Assembly: GCA_016840095.1 (NCBI GenBank)
Contig: JAEOSZ010000028.1
Location: 1-40,359, forward strand
Length of the DNA stretch: 40,359 nucleotides
From: Candidatus Heimdallarchaeota archaeon
GTDB lineage: Archaea; Asgardarchaeota; Heimdallarchaeia; Heimdallarchaeales; Heimdallarchaeaceae
Direction of reading: 5' to 3'
Shown here: positions 23,989-30,651 of the stretch, piece after piece
Layout of the letters: every line of letters begins with the position of its first letter
How positions within the stretch are numbered: the first letter of the stretch is position 1
The notes under the pieces: model-generated
What the model was told of the DNA's origin: nothing
The model's database searches: none
What the model saw: the letters and a program-made list of their open reading frames with translations, nothing else
Made by a program: the position numbers and the translations under genes

Positions 23989-24699
23989 TCATTTTGGTTT
24001 CTTTTGCTTAGGTTGCTTTGTTTGTGAAGGGTATTTCTGAGTAGGTATTTTTGATTTAGGTATTTTGTCTTGAATAATTTCTTCTATTTGAGATGCAACA
24101 GGAGATGCTCTTTCTTTCTTCTCTTTCTTCTCTTCTCTAGGAATAGGTTTTGAATCCATGCTTTCTATTTCAGAGAATTTATCTTTGTCACTTGCTGGTG
24201 GAACTTCCTCTTTTTTCTCTCTTTCTCTTTTCTCCACAGCCTTAGATTCCATACTTTCTACTTCTCTAAATCGTTCTCTCTTTGGAATTACTTCTTCTTT
24301 CTTATCTTTAGTTTTAGACTTCTTCTCTTCAGGAACATATTTTAGATCTTTAGTTTCTTTGATTTTATCTTGTTTTGGAATTTTTGACTTTGGAATCTTC
24401 TGTTTAGGAATACTTGAGCTTCTTCTAGATGTTTCTTTAAATTGCTCTCCCCTTGGTGCTTTTTCCTGAATTTTTGCTTTTGGTATCTGAGAACTACTTT
24501 TTATGCTAGTTGATTTTTTCATTTGTGATTTTGTTGGAATTGAACTTGCTCTATCCTTTTTTTCTTTTTTAGGAGGGATTAAATTTTGCTCATCTATTCT
24601 TTGTTTAGGTATTTTCTGTTTTGGAATTTTTGAATCTGATGGATACTTCTGTGAAGGAACCTTTGATGAGATGTTTTTCTTCTTCTTTTTGTTTGACAT
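23989..24699 (-). CDS. Lys/Ser/Glu-rich disordered repetitive protein
   Basis: The 236 residues are nearly free of hydrophobic stretches and dominated by Lys, Glu, Ser and Pro. Short motifs recur: IPKQKIPK-type repeats at both ends and in the middle, and RFREVESMESK / KFSEIESMDSK in the second half. The protein is predicted disordered. It is the only minus-strand gene inside the ubiquitin locus, divergent from the modifier gene and convergent with the membrane paralogue. A TATA-like CCATATTTAAAAGC on the minus strand (24791-24804) could drive it. Its many lysines make it a possible scaffold or substrate, which is speculation. Confidence 0.6.
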   Translation of the reverse strand: MSNKKKKKNISSKVPSQKYPSDSKIPKQKIPKQRIDEQNLIPPKKEKKDRASSIPTKSQMKKSTSIKSSSQIPKAKIQEKAPRGEQFKETSRRSSSIPKQKIPKSKIPKQDKIKETKDLKYVPEEKKSKTKDKKEEVIPKRERFREVESMESKAVEKREREKKEEVPPASDKDKFSEIESMDSKPIPREEKKEKKERASPVASQIEEIIQDKIPKSKIPTQKYPSQTKQPKQKKPK

Positions 24700-24852
24700 A
24701 TGTAAGTCATATCCATTTATTGCCTTTCTTCTAGTTGTTCATTCCTCGAAATACCTCGAATTTCAGAACTTCTGTTTCTCTGTTCTAAGTGCTTTTAAAT
24801 ATGGTTTAGTATATCTAGTTAGTATTTCTATATTTACATTACTATTTTGCCC

Positions 24853-24868
24853 CTTTAGAATACTAAAG
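24853..24868. promoter_or_regulatory. Inverted repeat before the modifier promoter
   Basis: CTTTAG and CTAAAG form a 6-base inverted repeat with a 4-base spacer. It ends 6 bases before the TATA element of the modifier gene, where a regulator could block or recruit the basal factors. Confidence 0.35.
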
Positions 24869-24874
24869 AAAAAT

Positions 24875-24885
24875 ACTTTTTATAG
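24875..24885 (+). promoter_or_regulatory. TATA box of the ubiquitin-like modifier gene
   Basis: ACTTTTTATAG preceded by an A-rich stretch (BRE-like) predicts transcription start near 24907 and a leader of about 45 bases, in agreement with a Shine-Dalgarno-dependent start. Confidence 0.45.
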
Positions 24886-24954
24886 CGAAAAACGGTAGTT
24901 TTTTAATAGCCCTTAACAATATAGATAAATTGTAATAAACAAGGAATGGTTATT

Positions 24955-25302
24955 ATGAGCGAAGAATTTGAAGAACTATCTTTCGATGAAGAAGAAGAGG
25001 AATTTGAAGAAGAAATAATTTCTAAAACTCCTGCAAAAGAGAAGACACCAGGTGGTAAGAAAATTAGTGTTTATTTCCAAAGCACTATAGGACCATCACC
25101 AAAGCAAGAAAAACTAGTTGTTGCTACAGATGCACCAATAAATGACATCAAATACACTGTTAGTCAAATATTTGGGCTACCAGCAGATGAATTTCATTTA
25201 TCACATGCAGGTAGAACCTGTGATCCAGATGATGTCTTGGAAGATTACGGAGTTGAAGATGGAGATACCATTCTACTTATCCCAGTATCAACAGCAGGAT
25301 AA
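24955..25302 (+). CDS. Ubiquitin-like modifier with acidic N-terminal tail
   Basis: From the ATG at 24955 (AAGGA nine bases upstream; an ATG at 24946 abuts that site) the protein has 115 residues. Residues 1-22 are strongly acidic, 23-34 form a Lys/Pro linker, and 35-115 a beta-grasp domain. Residues 61-115 align with ubiquitin 22-76 without a gap: I62/I23, K66/K27, G74/G35, P76/P37, A85-G86/A46-G47, D97-Y98/D58-Y59, T105/T66 and G115/G76. The chain ends in Ala-Gly with no extension, so no maturation is needed. Positions of K48, K63, K29 and K33 hold R, D, T and I, and I44 is S83. An E1 is encoded 99 bases downstream. Confidence 0.88.
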   Translation: MSEEFEELSFDEEEEEFEEEIISKTPAKEKTPGGKKISVYFQSTIGPSPKQEKLVVATDAPINDIKYTVSQIFGLPADEFHLSHAGRTCDPDDVLEDYGVEDGDTILLIPVSTAG

Positions 25303-25317
25303 ATAGAAATCAAAGTC

Positions 25318-25345
25318 AGAGAAAGTATTTCTCTTTCTCTTTCAT
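25318..25345 (+). terminator. Hairpin and T-rich stretch after the modifier gene
   Basis: AGAGAAAG (25318-25325) and CTTTCTCT (25333-25340) form an 8-bp stem with a 7-base loop, followed by T-rich sequence. It may end or attenuate transcription between modifier and E1, letting the modifier be made in excess over the enzyme. Confidence 0.4.
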
Positions 25346-25410
25346 TCATTTTTCAAACAAAACTTTATTTTTTATGAACTTGTGATAGAATATTAATAGG
25401 GATGTGTACA

Positions 25411-26661
25411 ATGAACGATAAACTTAAACAACAGTCGAATTTTTTCAGTGAAATATTTTCCGAAGAAGAAACCAAAAGATTTGATAGACAACTTAGATTA
25501 CCAGGATGGAATCAAAAAGCTTTGAAAGATTCTGTTGTAGTAATTGCAGGAATTGGGGGATTAGGGACTGAAATAGCCAAGAATTTGGCAATGGCAGGAG
25601 TAGGAACAATGCACTTAATTGATTTAGATATTATTGAATACTCTAATCTTAACAGACAGATACTATTTTCAGATGCTGATGAAGGAGAACCTAAATCCAA
25701 AGTAGCTGCTAGAACTCTAAAAAAAATTAATCCATATAGTAAGTATATTTGGCATTATTCAAATCTTGAAGATGTATCTCCTGAAATTTATGCAACAGCT
25801 GATTTATTGATTGCTGGATTAGATTCTGTAACAGCGAGATCTGAACTCATCAGAAGAGCTGTTCATTTTCAAAAACATATGATTGATGGAGGAACTGCAA
25901 CTTATTATGGACATGTTTACACATATTCTCCTGGAGTGAATGCGTGTCTTCAGTGTGATCCACAAACTGAAAGAGAAAGAGAAACCCTAGCAGCTTGTAC
26001 TCTAGTTGGGATACCAAGGAAGAGATCACATTGTCTACTTAAAGGACAATTGTTTTTTGAATCTAAAAATAATAGACCTCCAGATACCTCAGCTAAAGAG
26101 GAAATGTTAATCGTTCTAGATTACGCAAATAACTTGGCTACTGAACATTTCCCTGAACAAGGTCAATTTACTCTTGATGAAGTAGTAAAGATGGTTGATC
26201 AGCATGATCCAACAATCATCACAATTAATGCTGTAATAGCTTCACTTCAATCCCAAGAAGCACTGAAGATTTTACATCATGTTAAAGGAATCAAACTTGG
26301 AACAGTTAATACAGACTATGTTATTTACAACGGTTTAGTTGGGAAGTTCTTTTATCTAGAAAAACCTCCAAATAAGAAATGTGCATTATGTGGATTACAT
26401 GCTACTATTATAGAAGAAATCACGATACCTGCTACTTCAACTGTTGATATGCTTCTTTCAATCATTAAGAACAAGGGATATAGTTATGACCCTGAATATG
26501 GGCCTTCTTTCTGGTTAATCGATAAGAAAGACCCAGAAGATGTGGAATTAAATAAAACATTGAAAGAGCAAAATATAAGAAATTTTGAAACTCTCTATGT
26601 TACTGGATTGCTGAAAAACAATAAAGAAACGGATTTGTACATAAGACTTAAACTTAGATAA
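25411..26661 (+). CDS. E1-like ubiquitin-activating enzyme
   Basis: A GGGAT before the second ATG supports a start at 25411; the first ATG at 25402 (used for numbering here) adds three residues. FDRQLRLPGW (27-36) is the E1/MoeB entry, VIAGIGGLGTEIAKNLA (47-63) binds ATP, and DLDIIEYSNLNRQILF (74-89) is the conserved adenylation strand. C182/C185 and C327/C330 form the structural zinc site. ACTLVGIPRKRSHC (198-211) matches the catalytic CT...P...HC motif of eukaryotic UBA2/UBA3, making Cys199 the thioester residue. The last 80 residues resemble the ubiquitin-fold domain that binds E2s. There is one adenylation domain, so a homodimer is expected. It should adenylate the Ala-Gly modifier and load the E2. 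Confidence 0.92.
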   Translation: MNDKLKQQSNFFSEIFSEEETKRFDRQLRLPGWNQKALKDSVVVIAGIGGLGTEIAKNLAMAGVGTMHLIDLDIIEYSNLNRQILFSDADEGEPKSKVAARTLKKINPYSKYIWHYSNLEDVSPEIYATADLLIAGLDSVTARSELIRRAVHFQKHMIDGGTATYYGHVYTYSPGVNACLQCDPQTERERETLAACTLVGIPRKRSHCLLKGQLFFESKNNRPPDTSAKEEMLIVLDYANNLATEHFPEQGQFTLDEVVKMVDQHDPTIITINAVIASLQSQEALKILHHVKGIKLGTVNTDYVIYNGLVGKFFYLEKPPNKKCALCGLHATIIEEITIPATSTVDMLLSIIKNKGYSYDPEYGPSFWLIDKKDPEDVELNKTLKEQNIRNFETLYVTGLLKNNKETDLYIRLKLR

Positions 26662-26768
26662 TGAGTTTTTCTTTGAAAAATTTGAAAAAATAAGGGTGAA
26701 ACAAAGTTAGATTTGTTTCAAGTAAAAATCTTAGTTGATTTAGATTCCTTAGAATTTTCTTAACTTGA

Positions 26769-26966
26769 TTAAGCTTTAACCAATTCTGTAGCTTGTGAAC
26801 CTCTATCAGTTTCTTCAATCTCGAATTCTACTTCGTCTCCTTCTTTTAGAGCATTAAAGTCTTCTTTACATCCAGTTCTGTGGAAGAATATGTCTTTTTC
26901 TTCTCCTTCGACATTGACGAACCCATAATTTCGGTCATACATTATTCTCTTAATAACACCTTTCAA
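26769..26966 (-). CDS. Cold-shock domain protein, copy A (65 aa)
   Basis: The OB-fold cold-shock domain is clear: KGVIKRIMYDRNYGFVNVEG carries RNP1-like and KDIFFHRT RNP2-like residues for single-stranded RNA/DNA binding. A longer frame opens with ATG at 27002, but the TTG at 26966 has GGAGG seven bases upstream and yields exactly the 65 residues of the two paralogues at 28491 and 34716, so I place the start there. The promoter is about 150 bases upstream, leaving a long leader. Divergence at NVEGEEKDIFFHRTGCKEDF shows this is the most distant of the three copies. Confidence 0.88.
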   Translation of the reverse strand: MKGVIKRIMYDRNYGFVNVEGEEKDIFFHRTGCKEDFNALKEGDEVEFEIEETDRGSQATELVKA

Positions 26967-27056
26967 TTGGATTCCTCCATTTTTTTGTTCATATTGGAAC
27001 ATTTACTGTTTCAATCTCAATTAAAAACAAGCACTTAGAAAATTATTACTCTTTTA

Positions 27057-27073
27057 AAGAACTAAAACAATCC
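27057..27073 (-). promoter_or_regulatory. Leader box of cold-shock gene A
   Basis: On the transcript strand this reads GGATTGTTTTAGTTCTT. Closely similar sequences occur in the leaders of copies B (28774-28791) and C (34997-35014), each about 85-105 bases before the start codon. It may be a protein- or RNA-binding element. Confidence 0.45.
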
Positions 27074-27115
27074 AAATACAATATTTTTAACTTGCATAGA
27101 TAAAATGGAGTGGGG

Positions 27116-27126
27116 ATTTATAAATA
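27116..27126 (-). promoter_or_regulatory. TATA box of cold-shock gene A
   Basis: The minus strand reads ATTTATAAATC-like sequence 150 bases before the TTG start. Transcription would begin near 27093, giving a leader of about 125 bases, as in copies B and C. Confidence 0.5.
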
Positions 27127-27153
27127 ATATGTTTGACCCTTAAACATGAATCG

Positions 27154-27537
27154 TTATTCTCCTTGTAAAAGAATATAGTAGATATTGTAAATCATTCTCT
27201 GTAGCTTCCCATCTTCTTGTGTCTTCTTGTAAATCGATTTAAGGTCAACTTTGTTTCCTGATTTCTCAGTCAAATTAAATTCATCTTCAGTTCGAGAGTA
27301 ATGGAAATCGAATTCACCTTCAAAAAACTTCTTCAGAAAACTTACTTTTCCTTCTTCTAAAATATCTTCAAATTCCCAATAAGAAATCCCAAAACCTGCT
27401 TCAGGGGGGAGTATTCCTTGTTTAATTGAGTTAAGTACAATCTCTTCTTCTTTGCAATGTGGACACTTAACTAGTTTAAAGAGATCTTTGTAGTCTTCAT
27501 CAAAATCCTTTTTACAGTTTTTACAAGTGAACTTCAT
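27154..27537 (-). CDS. Zinc-ribbon protein of unknown function
   Basis: From the ATG at 27537 the protein has 127 residues; a longer frame starts at 27576. FTCKNCKKDF and LVKCPHCKEE give two CxxC pairs (about residues 4-28), a zinc ribbon. The C-terminal 95 residues are acidic and mixed alpha/beta (GISYWEFEDILEEGKVSFLK) without a known fold. The minus strand reads CTTATAAG at about 27562-27569, TATA-spaced from the ATG at 27537, which supports the shorter, leaderless start. No function can be assigned. Confidence 0.65.
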   Translation of the reverse strand: MKFTCKNCKKDFDEDYKDLFKLVKCPHCKEEEIVLNSIKQGILPPEAGFGISYWEFEDILEEGKVSFLKKFFEGEFDFHYSRTEDEFNLTEKSGNKVDLKSIYKKTQEDGKLQRMIYNIYYILLQGE

Positions 27538-27630
27538 CCTATTACAGTAAGAATATTGACTTATAAGAGTATGCAAAAAAAATTATATCCTCATTTTTCT
27601 CTCTAAAAAGGTTCAAGAACACTATAGTGG

Positions 27631-27810
27631 ATGATGATGGATGATTGTATAATTGGCAGAGCATATTATGTTGTTGGCTCCTACATAACAAAAACCATAG
27701 ATGAAGAGCTTGGAAGAGAGGTTTTGAAAAAGAAATTACTTGAAGGTCCTGTATCTCTTATCATTACTTATAACCAAACTGCAAAAGAAGATCTGAAGAT
27801 TTTGTTTTAG
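27631..27810 (+). pseudogene. Short frame, likely tail of a decayed gene (59 aa)
   Basis: The 59 residues (GRAYYVVGSYITKTIDEELG, then EVLKKKLLEGPVSLIITYNQ) look like the C-terminal helix pair of a larger enzyme, perhaps an alpha-helical zinc peptidase, and not like a complete domain. The frame is preceded closely by a stop and has no promoter or ribosome binding site. It lies in an otherwise empty 340-base gap. It could be a small functional protein, but truncation of a larger gene is more likely. Confidence 0.4.
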
Positions 27811-27918
27811 ATAAACTTCACAATCTATTCTTCAAGACTTTATTTGTTAAGTGAATTTCAATACCGTAAATAGAATTGAAGTTCCTGCAAATGGATAATA
27901 AACATGATTGGAATTGAT

Positions 27919-28359
27919 TTACTTTTCTGTAGTTTTATGGACAGTTGTAACATAATCAGGTGCATGTTCCCATTTTCCTAACATCCACATCCATCTTTTA
28001 AAGTCTAGAGCGAATGCAATCAAAGTAATTCCTAGTTGTGGTAAAAATATTACAATCCCCATGTATAGGAATTGTCCATAGAAATAAGCGGCAAACAATC
28101 CTAATCCTGCTGATAGAATCTCAACACTTATTCTTGTCCAACCTGGAACAGCAAAACCTAAACCTTTTGAATCTGTAGATCTTTTATCTCCAGGAAAATT
28201 CAGAATAGCAAGAGAGAGTAAGCTTAATGGTAATAATAATCCAAACCCCCAACAAACAAAGATTGCAGCTAATAACAACCAGGTCCATGTTGCAAGTTCA
28301 GTTAGAAATCGCATAGTAGGTGGTATCATCAATTTCATTGATTTTTTTGTTCCAGACAA
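27919..28359 (-). CDS. YrdB/DUF2568-like membrane protein
   Basis: The 146 residues have four hydrophobic segments. The opening RFLTELATWTWLLLAAIFVC (about 17-36) and FGLLLPLSLLSLAILNFPGDKRS resemble the YrdB/DUF2568 family, which starts with an RFLLEL-type helix and has a P...lpgl loop. The C-terminal 20 residues are a cytosolic tail. The role of the family is unknown. No operon partner is near. Confidence 0.6.
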   Translation of the reverse strand: MSGTKKSMKLMIPPTMRFLTELATWTWLLLAAIFVCWGFGLLLPLSLLSLAILNFPGDKRSTDSKGLGFAVPGWTRISVEILSAGLGLFAAYFYGQFLYMGIVIFLPQLGITLIAFALDFKRWMWMLGKWEHAPDYVTTVHKTTEK

Positions 28360-28490
28360 TCAAAACACTAATACCACATATTCAAAATTAAGGTTAAAAG
28401 AATTGGTCTTCAACAAAAAACTATGTTTTTTAAATTAATATAAGAAAAAGAAAGAATGTATGATATAAGACATATCTTACTTCTTGTGTT

Positions 28491-28688
28491 TTATACTGTT
28501 TTTAGATTAACTGCTTGTGATCCTCTATCAGTATCTTCAACTTCAAATTCTACTGTATCTCCTTCTCTTAATTGATGGAAATCATCAGTAACTCCAGAAC
28601 GATGGAAAAAGATATCTTTCTCTTCTCCTTCAGCTTGGATAAATCCAAAATTTCTATCATACATGATTCTTTTGATAGTACCTTTCAT
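28491..28688 (-). CDS. Cold-shock domain protein, copy B (65 aa)
   Basis: Sixty-five residues form one cold-shock domain: KGTIKRIMYDRNFGFIQAEG and KDIFFHRSG carry the aromatic and basic nucleic-acid contacts. It is very close to copy C (34716) and less close to copy A. GGAG lies nine bases before the ATG. The leader of about 125 bases shares several blocks with that of copy C, including a 10-bp hairpin, and the promoter lies at the same distance. It probably acts as an RNA chaperone whose expression is controlled through the leader. Confidence 0.92.
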   Translation of the reverse strand: MKGTIKRIMYDRNFGFIQAEGEEKDIFFHRSGVTDDFHQLREGDTVEFEVEDTDRGSQAVNLKTV

Positions 28689-28724
28689 TTGTTTTTACTC
28701 CATTACTTTTCACTTTATGGAAGT

Positions 28725-28762
28725 GACATCCAATAGAAACAGAAACAACTTAATTAGATGTC
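28725..28762 (-). promoter_or_regulatory. Conserved hairpin in the leader of cold-shock gene B
   Basis: In the transcript GACATCTAAT (28762-28753) pairs with ATTGGATGTC (28734-28725), a 10-bp stem with one U-G pair and an 18-base loop. The 3' arm is followed by CACTTCC and lies 37 bases before the start codon. The same stem is kept in copy C with an A-U pair changed to G-U. Confidence 0.6.
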
Positions 28763-28838
28763 AATTAATTTCTTAGAATTAAAATAATCTTAACTAGTCT
28801 TAACTAAATCTACTGAGTAAATGCTTGTTGTAGGGTTC

Positions 28839-28854
28839 ATAAACTCTTTGGTTA
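28839..28854 (-). promoter_or_regulatory. Core promoter of cold-shock gene B
   Basis: The transcript strand reads TAACCAAAGAGTTTAT, beginning about 166 and ending 151 bases before the ATG. The same 16 bases occur at the same distance in copy C. CCAAAGA resembles a BRE and GTTTATGA a TATA element. Confidence 0.5.
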
Positions 28855-28905
28855 ACACAAAGTTTTCAAGAAGAGAGAAGGAAGAATCAGAGGAATATAT
28901 TATAA

Positions 28906-30612
28906 ATGTCTAAAGAAGATTGTTCATTTGAATTTGATTCTTTCTTCAAAGTGATTAAAATGACTAAAAATCTAAAAGAGTATCATAGTGAAATAATCAA
29001 TCGAGCAGATGCAGAGATTCTAGAGGAGATTGAACTTATCATTGATGAGGAAATTCCCAAAGTAGTTCAAATAGATAGAGATACCTTTGGATACCAATTA
29101 GATGATAAGAAAGTAATTGGATTAGGTTTATCTAGAGGAAAGTTGAAAGAAATTCCTGAATGTATATTTGGATTAGTTAACCTTCAGTGCTTAAGAGTTC
29201 GGTTTAATGATTTTGCTTCACTTCCAAAAAAACTATTTGAGATGACTTCTTTAAAAATTCTAGATGTTGCAGGCAACAAGTTAAAGAAGTTTCCAGAAGA
29301 GATAGACAATCTAGTAGATCTTACAGTTCTGAGTATTGGTGGAAATCCACTTGAGGAATTACCAGAGAGTATTGGAAATCTAAGAAAACTTGAATATTTT
29401 TATTCAAACTTTACTCCATACAAATCACTTCCAGAATCTATTGGAAATTGGAAATATCTAAAACAACTGTGGGTAGAGTTTGGGGGTCTCGAAGCACTTC
29501 CTGAGAGTATCGGATCTTTAGAAAATCTTGAGGAACTGCTTTTGGAAGAAGCAAGAATTAGCTACATTCCAGAAAGTATAGGCAACCTAACTAAGCTTAG
29601 AGGAATTCAACTAGAAAATAATCTTCTGAAAACTATTCCAGATAGTGTATGCAATCTTGTAAATCTTAAGTATTTAGTACTTAGGTTCAATGAATTGACC
29701 TCTTTACCAGATAAAATAGGTAATTTGAAGAAAATGCAGGGTTTCGCTCTTAATAACAACAGATTAGAATCTTTACCAAAAAGCTTCTGCGAATTAACAA
29801 ACCTAAACCAGATTTGGTTGCAACATAATTGTCTCACAACACTTCCAAAGAATTTCGGGAAATTGAAAGACCTTACGTATTTATATCTTCATAATAATAA
29901 TCTAGAATCTCTTCCAGAAAGTTTTGGAGATCTTCTTAACTTGTCTATACTCAATCTTCAGAATAACAAAATATCAAAGCTTCATGAGAGCTTCTGTAGA
30001 TTGGAGAAAATAGAAAACTTAAAGCTTAATCATAATCAATTAGAATCTCTTCCAGAAGATTTTGGTTCGCTAGTTACATTACATGACTTGTATCTAAGTG
30101 ATAACAAACTGACTTCTCTTCCTTCAACTATAACAAATCTAGAAAATATTCAAATTCTTGATGTATCAAGCAATCAACTGAAATCTCTTCCTGAAGACAT
30201 TCATAAGATGTTAAAACTATCTGTTTTAAAAGCTGAAGACAATAGATTTAGAGAAATTCCTCCAGATATAGTTAAACTTGAATCACTGCAGGAATTATGG
30301 TTTGGATATAATTACATCTTTTCTCTTCCTGAAAAAATAGGAAATCTCAAAAACCTTCAAAAAATCATGATGAGAGGAAGTTGGCTTGAAACCTTACCTG
30401 ATAGTATAGGATTTCTAACTGAACTTACACATATTGACATGAAATCGAGTTATCTGGCAGATTTATCTTCTCTCCCAAGTACTATTCTGGAATTACCCAA
30501 ACTAAAGTACTTGTGGATAAAAAGACGCTATTGGATCGAACTAACTGAGAAAGATGAAGAGAGTGACATTTACCAGAAACTAGAATCGAAAGGATGTATT
30601 ATATATAATTAA
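28906..30612 (+). CDS. Leucine-rich-repeat protein
   Basis: The 568 residues have a 75-residue non-repeat N-terminus (SFEFDSFFKVIKMTKNLKEY) followed by about 19-20 leucine-rich repeats of 23 residues. The consensus is L..L.L..N.L.sLPesigNL, typical of the SDS22/Ras-suppressor/plant-type LRR class. The repeats run almost to the C-terminus, ending with a cap WIELTEKDEESDIYQKLE. No catalytic, signal-peptide or membrane part is seen, so it should be a cytosolic protein-binding solenoid. In Asgard archaea such LRR proteins are often found with small-GTPase systems, but no GTPase is encoded here. It is divergent from the cold-shock gene B. Confidence 0.88.
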   Translation: MSKEDCSFEFDSFFKVIKMTKNLKEYHSEIINRADAEILEEIELIIDEEIPKVVQIDRDTFGYQLDDKKVIGLGLSRGKLKEIPECIFGLVNLQCLRVRFNDFASLPKKLFEMTSLKILDVAGNKLKKFPEEIDNLVDLTVLSIGGNPLEELPESIGNLRKLEYFYSNFTPYKSLPESIGNWKYLKQLWVEFGGLEALPESIGSLENLEELLLEEARISYIPESIGNLTKLRGIQLENNLLKTIPDSVCNLVNLKYLVLRFNELTSLPDKIGNLKKMQGFALNNNRLESLPKSFCELTNLNQIWLQHNCLTTLPKNFGKLKDLTYLYLHNNNLESLPESFGDLLNLSILNLQNNKISKLHESFCRLEKIENLKLNHNQLESLPEDFGSLVTLHDLYLSDNKLTSLPSTITNLENIQILDVSSNQLKSLPEDIHKMLKLSVLKAEDNRFREIPPDIVKLESLQELWFGYNYIFSLPEKIGNLKNLQKIMMRGSWLETLPDSIGFLTELTHIDMKSSYLADLSSLPSTILELPKLKYLWIKRRYWIELTEKDEESDIYQKLESKGCIIYN

Positions 30613-30651
30613 ATTGCTGAGAGGTGAGTTGAATAAAGAGCATTAGCTCTA

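Noticed and set aside
24158..24898. Two plus-strand frames (24158-24469 and 24503-24898) rich in Phe, Leu and Ser
   Set aside because: They are the antisense of the Lys/Glu/Ser-rich gene; Lys codons read backwards give Phe/Leu. They have no ribosome binding site and no recognisable motif.
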